NCBI GenBank assembly: GCA_902795735.1 | Contig: CADBMD010000126.1 | Location: 1 to 57,377, forward strand | DNA: 57,377 bases | Direction: 5' to 3' | Source: an uncultured Bacteroidia bacterium | GTDB lineage: Bacteria > Bacteroidota > Bacteroidia > Bacteroidales > UBA932 | In this document: in pieces, positions 1 to 8,259 of the stretch | Position numbering within the stretch: the first letter of the stretch is position 1 | Layout: each line of letters starts with the position of its first letter | Program-made: the position numbers and the translations under genes | Notes under the pieces: generated by a model | What the model saw: the letters and a program-made list of their open reading frames with translations, nothing else | Told to the model about the DNA's origin: nothing | Databases searched by the model: none

Positions 1-49
1 AGAAGGTAAGAGCACCTGCTACTGCCAAGAACATGAAAAACTTTTTCAT
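1..49 (-). CDS. Start of a truncated gene with a signal-peptide-like N-terminus
   Basis: Only the first 16 codons are inside the window; the gene continues past base 1. It starts with ATG at 49-47 and reads MKKFFMFLAVAGALTF, two lysines followed by a hydrophobic stretch, which is what a Sec signal peptide looks like. The product is therefore probably exported, but no family can be named. The 123 bases between it and ansA are AT-rich. They presumably hold its promoter, since both genes are on the minus strand and ansA ends there, but no exact TAnnTTTG element is present on that strand. Confidence 0.55.
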   Translation of the reverse strand, partial: MKKFFMFLAVAGALTF

Positions 50-172
50 AACCGTTTTCGTGTGTTTTAATTAATAAAGTATTAAATAGTTATATTTTTC
101 CAGATTTGTGAATAGTCAAATACCTTCCAAAAAACCGTTGCAATTTACTAAATTATTTTCAAAAGGCAAGGG

Positions 173-1207
173 TTACTTTGAAATTTCTCCTTTAAGATTG
201 TCCTCCAGATGGGTTTTAACCCAGGCGTTGTCCTTGCTCTTGCCCATAAGGTAGAACAACTTCCCCAAAGCGCTCTCCGTGGTGATGTCCAAACCTGAAA
301 CGACCCCCGCTCTCTTGAGGTTCTTTCCCGTTGCGTATATGTCCATGTTTACGGTCCCGGACATGCATTGAGTGACATTAAGCAGGACTTTTCCTGATGC
401 GGAGGCTTCTCTTACAATGTCCATGAACCATTGTCCGGATGGGGCGTTACCTGACCCGTAAGTCTCTAGTATTACAGCTCTTGTCTCGTCACCACACATT
501 ATGTGCCGCATGACTTTCGGTGTTATTCCCGGATGGATTTTGAGGATGGAAACACGCGTGTCCAGGGACGTATTCACACGTAGCGGATCAGTCCAGGATT
601 CGGGTTTCAAGATTGCTCCTGTATTGTACTTGATGCTGATCCCTGCTTCTGCCAGGGAGGGGTAGTTGGGCGAACGGAAGGCCATGAAATCTTCGGAACT
701 CACCTTGGTGCTACGGTTCCCTCGAAGAAGTTTCGAGTCGAAGAATATGCACACTTCCGGCACCAGGGCGTGACCTTCAGGATCCTTAGCGGCAGCTATC
801 TCCACGGCTGAAATGAGGTTTTCCTTTCCATCTGTCCTTGGCATGCCGATCGGCAGCTGGCTGCCGGTGAAAACCACAGGTTTGGAAAGGTTGTCGAGCA
901 TGAAACTAAGTGCGGAAGCAGAGTAGGACATAGTGTCCGTCCCATGCAGGACCACAAATCCATCATACCGGTCGTAATTGTCACGTATCAAGGTTGCGAG
1001 AGCCTGCCACATGGTCGGGTCGACATCCGAGGAGTCGATCAGGGGATCGAATGTAAAGGAATCGATCTTCATAGCGTACTTTCGGATTTCGGGGACTTCT
1101 TCTTGTATCTGTCCGAAATCGAAGGGCTTAAGGGTTTGGTCCAGAGGATCCTGTTTCATGCCGATGGTCCCTCCGGTGTAAATCATCAGTATCGAAGATC
1201 CGTTCAT
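173..1207 (-). CDS. ansA: L-asparaginase, type I (cytoplasmic AnsA type)
   Basis: Hydrolyses L-asparagine to aspartate and ammonia. The 344-residue length is normal for the family. The first threonine motif, TGGTIG, is at residues 12-17, and the second block, LHGTDTM, follows near residue 87; these supply the two catalytic threonines and the Thr-Asp pair known in asparaginases. No signal peptide is visible, so a cytoplasmic type I enzyme is likelier than the periplasmic type II form. Its ATG overlaps the tatD stop codon as ATGA (1204-1207), suggesting translational coupling at the end of the NUDIX-queA-dprA-tatD-ansA run. No hairpin terminator is evident after the stop. Confidence 0.93.
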   Translation of the reverse strand: MNGSSILMIYTGGTIGMKQDPLDQTLKPFDFGQIQEEVPEIRKYAMKIDSFTFDPLIDSSDVDPTMWQALATLIRDNYDRYDGFVVLHGTDTMSYSASALSFMLDNLSKPVVFTGSQLPIGMPRTDGKENLISAVEIAAAKDPEGHALVPEVCIFFDSKLLRGNRSTKVSSEDFMAFRSPNYPSLAEAGISIKYNTGAILKPESWTDPLRVNTSLDTRVSILKIHPGITPKVMRHIMCGDETRAVILETYGSGNAPSGQWFMDIVREASASGKVLLNVTQCMSGTVNMDIYATGKNLKRAGVVSGLDITTESALGKLFYLMGKSKDNAWVKTHLEDNLKGEISK

Positions 1208-1968
1208 ATCGAGAAAAGTTGTTTTGCGTTGCTCGTGGTCACGCTTGCGACCTCTTCAGGGGAAATGCCCTTCAGTGAGGCGATCTTGGAGACGATCAAA
1301 GGAATATAGGAACTCTCGTTGCGCTTCCCGCGAAAGGGCACGGGAGTCAGGTAGGGGGCGTCGGTCTCGAGAACAATCCGATCCAGAGGTACTTTCCTTA
1401 CTACTTCGGCCAGTGATGCATTCTTGAATGTAACCACTCCGCCCACACCGATGTACCAGTCTCCGAGTCTCTGCAGTTCCAGGAAGCTTTCATAACTTCC
1501 GCTGTAGGCATGCATGTTTCCCCTGAGTCCTTTATGGCGGCGGACAATCTCAAGGAAATCTCCCATGGCGTCACGAAGGTGGATGTTCACCGGAAGCCCG
1601 CGTGTGGCGGCATATTCAAACTGCCATTCTAAGGCTTCCTTCTGCTCTTTTTCGAACTCCCTGCCTTCATGATAGTCGAGACCGATTTCTCCGATGGCTA
1701 CTATGTCCTTCCTGGATGAGTACTTGAGCATCAGTTCTATCTCTTTCTCCCATCCTGTGTCGACGGATCCTGGATAGAGGCCGAGCATGGGACGCAGCGT
1801 GTCCGGATGGCGGTCGACAAGGGCGAACATGGCATCCCTTTCCCGGCTGTCGACGTCAGGCTGGAGCATCATCTTGACTCCGGCCTCGGCAGCCCTGGAG
1901 ATGTAGGCTTCCTCTTCACCTTTGAAAGCCTCATCGGAAAGGTGGCAGTGAGTGTCTATCAAAATCAT
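1204..1968 (-). CDS. tatD: TatD family metal-dependent hydrolase / DNase
   Basis: A 254-residue TIM-barrel amidohydrolase of the TatD type. The N-terminus reads MILIDTHCHLSD, with the HxH metal ligands at once after the start; IGEIGLDYH, the HLRDA block and LETDAPYL near the C-terminus are the other family signatures. The frame stays open upstream to 2025, but that would add residues out of keeping with the family and overlap dprA, so the ATG at 1968 is chosen. It lies 23 bases after dprA and overlaps ansA by four bases. TatD proteins act as 3'-5' exonucleases or quality-control nucleases in other bacteria; the substrate here is inferred. Confidence 0.9.
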   Translation of the reverse strand: MILIDTHCHLSDEAFKGEEEAYISRAAEAGVKMMLQPDVDSRERDAMFALVDRHPDTLRPMLGLYPGSVDTGWEKEIELMLKYSSRKDIVAIGEIGLDYHEGREFEKEQKEALEWQFEYAATRGLPVNIHLRDAMGDFLEIVRRHKGLRGNMHAYSGSYESFLELQRLGDWYIGVGGVVTFKNASLAEVVRKVPLDRIVLETDAPYLTPVPFRGKRNESSYIPLIVSKIASLKGISPEEVASVTTSNAKQLFSI

Positions 1969-1991
1969 ATCTTTCAAAGATACGATTTTTC

Positions 1992-3152
1992 TTAAAAAAA
2001 GTCGGAAACATATTTTGCAGAGCAATGCTGCAGCAGGTCGACGCTTATGAATCCGTCACATTCCAAAGTAGTTACCAGGTTGATTGTTTCGTTGTAAGGC
2101 ATGCCCAGGATGGAGCATAGCTCATCTACGGAGATTCCGCGGTGGGACTTGATCGTCATGGCAGCCTTCAGGAGAGGGCCTTCTCCGTAATGCTTTCCAA
2201 CCTCGTCCCTGAAACCGTCCTTTGCGGTTATGGACACCCTTCCGAGTCCGAGGTCTTCAATCAGGCCTGCGATGCCCCCTATGGACTGGGCCAGGTTTTC
2301 CCTTATCAGCATGTTGCAACCTTGGGACAGGGGGTCGTCAAGCCTTCCTGGCACAGCGAACACATCCCTGTCGTAGGTGCCAGCCAGCCTTGCCGTCATC
2401 ATTCCACCGCCTTTTATCTTCGATTCGATCAAGATCGTGGCACTGCAGATCCCGGCGATTATCCTGTTGCGGCGGAGGAAGTTTATCCTCATTGCTGAAG
2501 TGCCCGGCGGATAATCCGTGACGAGAGCGCACCCTTCGGTTGAAGCTATATTCCCGGCGACATTTTCATTCTGTTGGGGGTAGATTGCATCTATTCCGGT
2601 GGGAAGGACTGCTACCGTGGGAATTCCTGAATCCAAGGCTGCCTTGTGGGCGGTTACATCGACGCCCAGTGCAAGTCCGCTCACTACAAGGGGTCTGGTC
2701 CTGGCCTTGGACATGGCCTGGACGATCCTCTGGCACCATTCTTTGCCATAGCTGGTCAGGCTCCTTGTGCCGACGACTGCGATCTGAGGCCTTTGGTTGA
2801 AGACCTCCTCTGGTGAGCTTGAACCTTTGAAATACAGGCCCAGAGGTGGATCTTCACACTCGCGCAGAAGGACAGGATATCCCTCCTCTCCGATCCCTAT
2901 GAAACTGCAGCCTTCATTGCTGAGGGTCTCCAGTTCCATGGAGGCCGACTCGAAGGCACTGACGGTGATCTTCGATGAATAATCTTTACTTGAATATGCC
3001 CCCAGGGCATCTGTGAGTTTCTTCCGGTTCTGCCTGAAGACATCGGAAGCGCTGCCGAAAGTTTCGATAAGACGAAGTCCGATCCTTGGCTCAAAGCCAA
3101 AGATCCGGTTCAAGGCGCACAAGCACGCCTTCTCTTGGAAGAGATTGTCCAT
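1992..3152 (-). CDS. dprA: DNA-processing protein DprA (Smf)
   Basis: DprA binds incoming single-stranded DNA and loads RecA during natural transformation. The 386-residue protein has an N-terminal helical region, the central Rossmann-like DprA fold with VVGTRSLTSYG (near residue 128), SGLALGVDVTAHKAAL and the RNRIIAG...SKIKGGGMMTARLA block, and a C-terminal winged-helix region (about 325-386) as in many DprA proteins. It starts 44 bases after queA and ends 23 bases before tatD, so it is likely co-transcribed with them. A ComEC-family gene lies elsewhere in the window (39456-40559), so parts of a competence system are present, although that ComEC is reduced. Confidence 0.93.
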   Translation of the reverse strand: MDNLFQEKACLCALNRIFGFEPRIGLRLIETFGSASDVFRQNRKKLTDALGAYSSKDYSSKITVSAFESASMELETLSNEGCSFIGIGEEGYPVLLRECEDPPLGLYFKGSSSPEEVFNQRPQIAVVGTRSLTSYGKEWCQRIVQAMSKARTRPLVVSGLALGVDVTAHKAALDSGIPTVAVLPTGIDAIYPQQNENVAGNIASTEGCALVTDYPPGTSAMRINFLRRNRIIAGICSATILIESKIKGGGMMTARLAGTYDRDVFAVPGRLDDPLSQGCNMLIRENLAQSIGGIAGLIEDLGLGRVSITAKDGFRDEVGKHYGEGPLLKAAMTIKSHRGISVDELCSILGMPYNETINLVTTLECDGFISVDLLQHCSAKYVSDFF

Positions 3153-3196
3153 TTTTCAGAAGTTTAAGTTTATGAATAATAATGTGGAGGGCCGTG

Positions 3197-4246
3197 CTAG
3201 AGGACCAGCATGGCATCTCCGTAAGGTCCGAACCGATAGTCCATCTCCAGGGCGACCTTGTAGGCGTTCATGACATTGTCGAAACCGCCGAAAGCTGCGA
3301 CTGCCATGAGCATGGTGGATTCTGGCAGGTGGAAGCCGGAAACGATTGCGTCAGGGACGGAGAATTCGTAGGGGGGGAATATAAATTTGTTGGTCCACCC
3401 ATCGTACGGCTTTACCTCGTGGGTGGTGGTGACATAGGTCTCCAGTCCGCGCATGACTGTGGTACCTATGGCGACAACCTTGTGGCCGCCATTCTTGGCC
3501 TTGTTGATCACCTCGCAGGCTTCCGGGAGGATGATCAGCCTTTCCGAATCCATCCTGTGCTTCGAGAGGTCTTCCACATCTACCCTGCGGAACTGGCCGA
3601 TGCCCATGTGGACGGTGATGAAGGCTTTGTCGATGTCCTTGAGGATCATCCTGTTGAACAATTCCCTGCTGAAATGGGTTCCGGCCGCCGGGACGGCCAC
3701 CGCACCTTCATGCTTTGCGAATATGGTCTGGTAGTTCTCGTTATCCTCGGGGGTTACCTTAGCCTTAACCCATTTAGGAACGGGTAGTTCACCCAGGCTG
3801 AACAGGGACTGCTTGAAATCTTCATACGACCCGTCATAGAGGAAACGGAGCGTACGTCCCCGGGAAGTAGTGTTGTCGATGACTTCGGCCACAAGGCTCT
3901 GGTCATCGCCGAAGTATAGCTTGTTTCCAATCCTTATCTTCCTGGCAGGATCGACGATTACGTCCCAGAGGTGCTGCTCGCGGTTGAGCTCCCTCAGAAG
4001 GAAAACCATGATGTCGGCCCCGGTCTTTTCTTTCTTTCCATAGAGCCTGGCGGGGAACACCTTTGTGTCATTGAATACGAAGGTGTCTCCTTTGCCGAAA
4101 TAATCTATGATGTCCTTGAAAAGCCTGTGCTCGATCTCTCCCGTGTCCTTGTGGACAACCATGAGTTTGCATTCGTCACGCCATCTGGTGGGTTCCTGGG
4201 CCACCCGCTCCTTTGGAAGGAGGTACTGGAATTGTGATAGTTTCAT
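3197..4246 (-). CDS. queA: S-adenosylmethionine:tRNA ribosyltransferase-isomerase
   Basis: QueA transfers and isomerises the ribosyl part of SAM onto preQ1 in tRNA, making epoxyqueuosine at the wobble position. Length (349 residues) and motifs fit: FVFNDTKVFPARLYG near residue 56, the YQTIFAKHEGAVAVPAAGTHF block that in the family is YQTVYA..GAVAAPTAGLHF, and VHMGIGQFRRV. The family TAGLHF appears as AAGTHF, a mild variation. It lies between the NUDIX gene and dprA on the minus strand with gaps of 54 and 44 bases, consistent with one operon. Confidence 0.95.
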   Translation of the reverse strand: MKLSQFQYLLPKERVAQEPTRWRDECKLMVVHKDTGEIEHRLFKDIIDYFGKGDTFVFNDTKVFPARLYGKKEKTGADIMVFLLRELNREQHLWDVIVDPARKIRIGNKLYFGDDQSLVAEVIDNTTSRGRTLRFLYDGSYEDFKQSLFSLGELPVPKWVKAKVTPEDNENYQTIFAKHEGAVAVPAAGTHFSRELFNRMILKDIDKAFITVHMGIGQFRRVDVEDLSKHRMDSERLIILPEACEVINKAKNGGHKVVAIGTTVMRGLETYVTTTHEVKPYDGWTNKFIFPPYEFSVPDAIVSGFHLPESTMLMAVAAFGGFDNVMNAYKVALEMDYRFGPYGDAMLVL

Positions 4247-4300
4247 AATCTATGAATAACCGCGATACTTTTAATATACGGACTTTCACACCAAAATGTT

Positions 4301-4909
4301 TCAGTTGGCCTCGCGGAAAACTTCCACGATAGAAGGATAGGTGTTTTTCAGGTAGGCGGGAAGACCAGAACGGGCCACCCAAGCAGCTTTGGTAATGTCT
4401 TCTTCCCGTTGCGGAGTCAAGTCAACGGGGTCAGTATAGAGCATGTCGTACCACCAGGTGTGCTTAAGGTGCCATATCCCGTTCCTTCGGTAACAATGAT
4501 CGGTGATGCAGATCAGATCACGAAGGACAAGACGCTTGACACCGGTCTCTTCCTGAACCTCCCTGAGCGCAGTCACACTGATGTCTTCACCTTCCTCCTG
4601 ATGTCCTTTAGGCAAGTCCCACAGATCATTCCTCCGGATCAGAAGCACATCCCCACGCCTGTTGGAAACAAGTCCTCCGGCAGCATTTACCTCCTTGAAC
4701 CTGGAGCAGAAATCCCGGTAGGTTGTCTCGATGTCCGAAGTAGGTATGTAAACCCTCGACAGGGAATCGGAACCCTCGAACATCTGGACCAGCGAAGACA
4801 CGTCCGGATCGTCCCCAAGATGGAACTCTACCGAGTTGGGATCCGAAAGAGCCTGCTCATCAGGAGAACAGATTACCATGCATCTCTTTTCAAGGTAAAT
4901 CTTATGCAT
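4301..4909 (-). CDS. NUDIX hydrolase
   Basis: A 202-residue protein with a perfect NUDIX box, GX5EX7REUXEEXGU, at residues 102-124 (GHQEEGED...LREVQEETGV). The catalytic glutamates and the metal-binding REVQEE segment are all present. About 70 residues precede the NUDIX fold; this extension is unassigned. Substrate cannot be predicted; candidates are nucleoside diphosphates, dinucleotide polyphosphates or damaged nucleotides. It is the first gene of a minus-strand run and is divergent from pyrE across a 65-base gap holding -7-like elements for both directions. Confidence 0.88.
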   Translation of the reverse strand: MHKIYLEKRCMVICSPDEQALSDPNSVEFHLGDDPDVSSLVQMFEGSDSLSRVYIPTSDIETTYRDFCSRFKEVNAAGGLVSNRRGDVLLIRRNDLWDLPKGHQEEGEDISVTALREVQEETGVKRLVLRDLICITDHCYRRNGIWHLKHTWWYDMLYTDPVDLTPQREEDITKAAWVARSGLPAYLKNTYPSIVEVFREAN

Positions 4910-4927
4910 CTTGAGGTTTAATTTTGC

Positions 4928-4955
4928 TATATTTGTAAGCTAGGCTGCAAAGTTA
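4928..4955. promoter_or_regulatory. Face-to-face -7 elements between the NUDIX gene and pyrE
   Basis: TATATTTG on the plus strand (4928-4935) and TAACTTTG on the minus strand (4948-4955) both match the Bacteroidota -7 consensus TAnnTTTG exactly. They point at each other across 12 bases. Inferred start sites are near 4939 (towards pyrE at 4975) and 4944 (towards the NUDIX start at 4909), so the two RNAs would overlap by a few bases at their 5' ends. No good -33 TTTG is seen for either. Confidence 0.5.
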
Positions 4956-4974
4956 AAAAATCATTTGGAAGAAC

Positions 4975-5607
4975 ATGGATTACATCGACAGAAAACTGGC
5001 TGCAGAACTTCTTCGGATAGGCGCGGTCTTGTTGAGGCCGCAGGAACCATTCACCTGGGCCTCCGGGTGGCATTCACCGATCTATTGTGACAACAGGAAG
5101 ATTTTCTCTGATCCATCGCTTCGCTCCATGGTGGCCGGCGCCCTTGCAGGGATTGCTGCAAAGAAATACCCTGAAGCCCAAGTCGTTGCCGGTGTAGCGA
5201 CAGGTGCCATTGCCCATGGCGTCCTGGCTGCGGACAGGATGGGGAAACCATTCGTCTATGTCCGGCCAAAACCAAAGGACCATGGAACAAAGTCCCAGAT
5301 TGAAGGAGTGCTTCCCCCAGGATCGAAAGTAGTTGTCATTGAGGATCTTGTGTCCACCGGCATGAGCAGCCTCGCTGCTGTTGACGCCTTGAGGGAGGCT
5401 GGTGCCGATGTCCTTGGGATGGTGGCAGTCTTCACCTACGGATTCGGCCTGGCAGAAGAACGTTTCTCTGAAAAGGGAGTCGAGCTCACGACCTTGTCCG
5501 ATTATGGTGCGCTTATTGAAGAGGCGGTCAAGGAAGGGCTGATCAACCCTTCTGACGAGGAAGTGCTCCGCCAATGGCGTGAGAATCCGGACAGCTGGGG
5601 AAAATAA
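4975..5607 (+). CDS. pyrE: Orotate phosphoribosyltransferase
   Basis: Joins orotate to PRPP to give OMP, the fifth step of pyrimidine synthesis. The 210-residue protein carries the PRPP-binding loop VVVIEDLVSTGMS at 119-131, the family TWASGWHSPIYCDNRK block (residues 28-42), and the VRPKPKDHGTKSQIEG flexible loop with its catalytic lysines. It leads a plus-strand run with the SRPBCC protein 21 bases downstream. This matches my recollection of pyrE followed by an SRPBCC gene in other Bacteroidales, which I could not check here. Confidence 0.95.
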   Translation: MDYIDRKLAAELLRIGAVLLRPQEPFTWASGWHSPIYCDNRKIFSDPSLRSMVAGALAGIAAKKYPEAQVVAGVATGAIAHGVLAADRMGKPFVYVRPKPKDHGTKSQIEGVLPPGSKVVVIEDLVSTGMSSLAAVDALREAGADVLGMVAVFTYGFGLAEERFSEKGVELTTLSDYGALIEEAVKEGLINPSDEEVLRQWRENPDSWGK

Positions 5608-5628
5608 TGATCCAAGAAATAAAAGAAT

Positions 5629-6114
5629 ATGTCGACAGAAATAAAAAGCAAACACGGACTTGTGTCCAAATCTCCATTCGAACTCTACATGGCCTTCGTG
5701 GACATGCGCAATTTCATGCAGATGCTTCCCGAAGACAAGAGGCAGGATGTGGTTGCAGACTATGACACCCTGACAGCCACTGTCCAGGGATTCAAGATCG
5801 GAATCATGGTCAAGGAGAGAGTTCCGTATTCAAGGATTGAATTCATCGACAGCGGAGCTCCGTTCAGTTTCGGCGGCGCCCTTCATTTCGACCCTGTTGC
5901 GGACAGCCCTGCCAAGACTGATTTCCACATCGAATTCCATGCTGACCTCAACCTGATGATGAAGATTCTTCTCGGGAACAAGATCCAGCAGATGCTCGAC
6001 AAGGTAGTGGAAGGCCTTGTGGCCGTGTCCGAGGGCAGGATGCCCGAAGGTCTTGATGAAGAGACCATGCGCAAGATGCAGGAAGAGTTGTCCCGGAGGC
6101 AAGGACAAAACTGA
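5629..6114 (+). CDS. SRPBCC-fold (START/polyketide-cyclase-like) protein of unknown function
   Basis: A 161-residue soluble protein. The opening STEIKSKHGLVSKSPFELY and the pattern of a long strand series followed by a C-terminal helix (LLGNKIQQMLDKVVEGL) resemble the SRPBCC helix-grip fold, which binds hydrophobic ligands in its central cavity. No catalytic residues are recognisable. It sits between pyrE and the rRNA methyltransferase; its stop and the next start share TGATG (6112-6116), so translation of the two is probably coupled. The fold assignment is by pattern; the function is unknown. Confidence 0.75.
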   Translation: MSTEIKSKHGLVSKSPFELYMAFVDMRNFMQMLPEDKRQDVVADYDTLTATVQGFKIGIMVKERVPYSRIEFIDSGAPFSFGGALHFDPVADSPAKTDFHIEFHADLNLMMKILLGNKIQQMLDKVVEGLVAVSEGRMPEGLDEETMRKMQEELSRRQGQN

Positions 6115-7337
6115 TGGTCGGTCTGGAGGACAGGGTCCTGATGGACATTCTGACGAGGGCGGTCGGTCCCGAGAGGGCCAGGATCGCTTTCGATGCGTTT
6201 GACGTCCCTCCAGCTGTCTCCATAAGATATAATCCGTTTAAATGCAGCGACTTGGACGAAGAAGGGAAGGTTCCGTGGAGCGAGTATGGAAGGATGCTTC
6301 CAGAAAGGCCCAGATTCATCCTGGATCCTCTGTTCCATGCCGGCTGCTATTATGTCCAGGACTCTTCGGCCATGATTGTCGGGCACCTTGTCCGTCACGA
6401 GCTGGATAGATTCTCTGACCTTGGACGTCCCGTCAGGGTTCTCGACCTTTGCGCCGCTCCCGGAGGCAAGACCACGGACCTCGCCTCATCACTCAGGGAA
6501 CGGTTCGGAGACGGATTCATCCTGGTCGCCAATGAAGTGATGCGCTCACGTGCGTCGGTACTTTCCGACAATGTGGCCGTCTGGGGCGATCCAAACGTGA
6601 TCGTTACCAGTTGCGACCCTAAGGCATTCAGCCGGCTTGAAGGCTATTTCGACATCATGGTCGCTGATGTTCCTTGTTCCGGAGAAGGAATGTTCAGGAA
6701 AGATCCCAAGGCCGTGGAAGACTGGTCGATGGAGGCGGTCAATCTTTGTGCCTCCCGCCAGCGGAGGATACTGGCTGATGCATGGCCTGCCCTCAGGGAA
6801 GGAGGACTCCTTGTCTATTCGACATGTACTTTCGAGGAGGCGGAAAACGACGGGAGTGTTCTCTGGGTTGCATCAGAACTCGGAGCGGAGCTGGCTGGCC
6901 ATGACTACATGTCTCTTCCCGGGGTCATTCCCACACGTACTGGAGGCTTGCTCGTCCCCGGTTTCGTCCAAGGTGAAGGCCAGTTTGCGGCCATGCTCAC
7001 GAAGACTGCCCCGACTCGTGCTGCACGGGAAGACCTTTCTTCGCTACGTCCGATCCGGAGCGGATTGAATAAAGGAATATTCAAAGGGAAAGATTTTATC
7101 CCTTCACCGGACTGGGCCCTCAGCATATTTCCTCCCAAAGATGAATATCCCGCCGTGGAACTTGGTTTGCAAGTTTCCCTGCGCTTCCTCCACCGCGACG
7201 GCATATTCATTGAAGGGTATCCGGAAGGCTACCTCCTAGTGTGCTATCATGGCCACCCGTTAGGTTTTGTAAAGAATATAGGGAAGAGGTGGAACAACCT
7301 CCATCCTCAGAACAGAAGGATAAGAACAGACATCTGA
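6114..7337 (+). CDS. 16S rRNA m5C methyltransferase, RsmF/NOL1-NOP2-Sun family
   Basis: SAM-dependent cytosine-C5 rRNA methyltransferase of 407 residues. Motif I is LDLCAAPGGKTTDLAS (about 112-127); the conserved VADVPCSGEGMFRKDP (near 183) has the motif IV cysteine and YSTCTFEEAEND (near 229) the catalytic motif VI cysteine. After the methyltransferase core comes a C-terminal domain ending in GHPLGFVKNIGKRWNNLHP, a PUA-like segment typical of the RsmF branch. The start overlaps the SRPBCC stop by one base. The exact target (for example C1407) is inferred from the family only. Confidence 0.92.
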   Translation: MVGLEDRVLMDILTRAVGPERARIAFDAFDVPPAVSIRYNPFKCSDLDEEGKVPWSEYGRMLPERPRFILDPLFHAGCYYVQDSSAMIVGHLVRHELDRFSDLGRPVRVLDLCAAPGGKTTDLASSLRERFGDGFILVANEVMRSRASVLSDNVAVWGDPNVIVTSCDPKAFSRLEGYFDIMVADVPCSGEGMFRKDPKAVEDWSMEAVNLCASRQRRILADAWPALREGGLLVYSTCTFEEAENDGSVLWVASELGAELAGHDYMSLPGVIPTRTGGLLVPGFVQGEGQFAAMLTKTAPTRAAREDLSSLRPIRSGLNKGIFKGKDFIPSPDWALSIFPPKDEYPAVELGLQVSLRFLHRDGIFIEGYPEGYLLVCYHGHPLGFVKNIGKRWNNLHPQNRRIRTDI

Positions 7338-7338
7338 A

Positions 7339-8259
7339 ATGAAAAGGATACTCATTTTGATCGTGGCCATGCTGGCCATCCTGCCGATGGCGGCGCAGAC
7401 CAAGACAACTCAGAAAGAATATTCAGACCGCTACCAGTTGCTTGTCTCCAAACTTGGTGCGACCGGAGTCGGCATCGAGACGCTGCTTCAGCGTTGGGAG
7501 AAAGACTATCCCGAAGACACGGAGATGCTTATCGGCAAATTCGCCTACTACCTTTCCAAGAGCCGTACCGATAACCTGGAGGTCAAGGAAGGGAACCGGT
7601 ACCTTGGGAATGCTCCCGTCCTTACACTTAAGGATTCGCTTGGGAAGGATGTGAATTATTTCCAGGTCAGCACTTATGATGACGAATTGTTCGGAAAGGC
7701 TACCCAGGCGCTTGACAAGGCGATTGAGCTGAACCAGGACAGGCTGGATTTCAGGATCTACAAGATATCTGCCTTGCTGGGCTATGAGAAGGACAGCCCA
7801 GACATGGCCCTTGCAGGCTTGAAGGCACTGGTCGATTATGATGGCCAGAGCCATCCAAAGTGGGAGTATCCCGGCTATGTGTCAGACAAGGCTCTTTTCC
7901 CGGCGGTCGTCCAGGAATGCTGCTACTCTTTTTATCTTATAGGTACTCCGTCTTCCTACGAAGCTTTCAAGGATCTGTCTGAGAAGATGCTTACCTACTA
8001 TCCGGATGCCTATGAGTACATGACCAATATCGGTTCATATTACCTTGTGTACAAGCATGACAGCAAGACAGCTCTCAAGATGTACAACAAGGTTCTCAAG
8101 AAAAGGCCTGACGATTACGCTACCATCAAGAACTGCGTCCTTCTGGCGCGTAGCGACAAGAACGTGAAACTAGAGAAGAAGTATCTTCCCATGCTGATCA
8201 GGGTGACTGAGGATGAGACCGAAAAGGCTTCCGCTCAGGCCCGCTTGTCATCGCTATAG
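7339..8259 (+). CDS. Exported TPR-like protein
   Basis: A 306-residue protein with a clear Sec signal peptide (MKRILILIVAMLAILPMAAQ) and no membrane segment after it. The C-terminal half has tetratricopeptide-like helices, for example the ALKMYNKVLKKRPDDYATIKN stretch near 245-265, so it probably scaffolds protein contacts in the periplasm. It starts one base after the RsmF-type gene stop and so ends the pyrE run. Its last codon and stop, CTA TAG, are a palindrome shared with the converging transporter gene, giving a six-base overlap (8254-8259). Confidence 0.8.
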   Translation: MKRILILIVAMLAILPMAAQTKTTQKEYSDRYQLLVSKLGATGVGIETLLQRWEKDYPEDTEMLIGKFAYYLSKSRTDNLEVKEGNRYLGNAPVLTLKDSLGKDVNYFQVSTYDDELFGKATQALDKAIELNQDRLDFRIYKISALLGYEKDSPDMALAGLKALVDYDGQSHPKWEYPGYVSDKALFPAVVQECCYSFYLIGTPSSYEAFKDLSEKMLTYYPDAYEYMTNIGSYYLVYKHDSKTALKMYNKVLKKRPDDYATIKNCVLLARSDKNVKLEKKYLPMLIRVTEDETEKASAQARLSSL

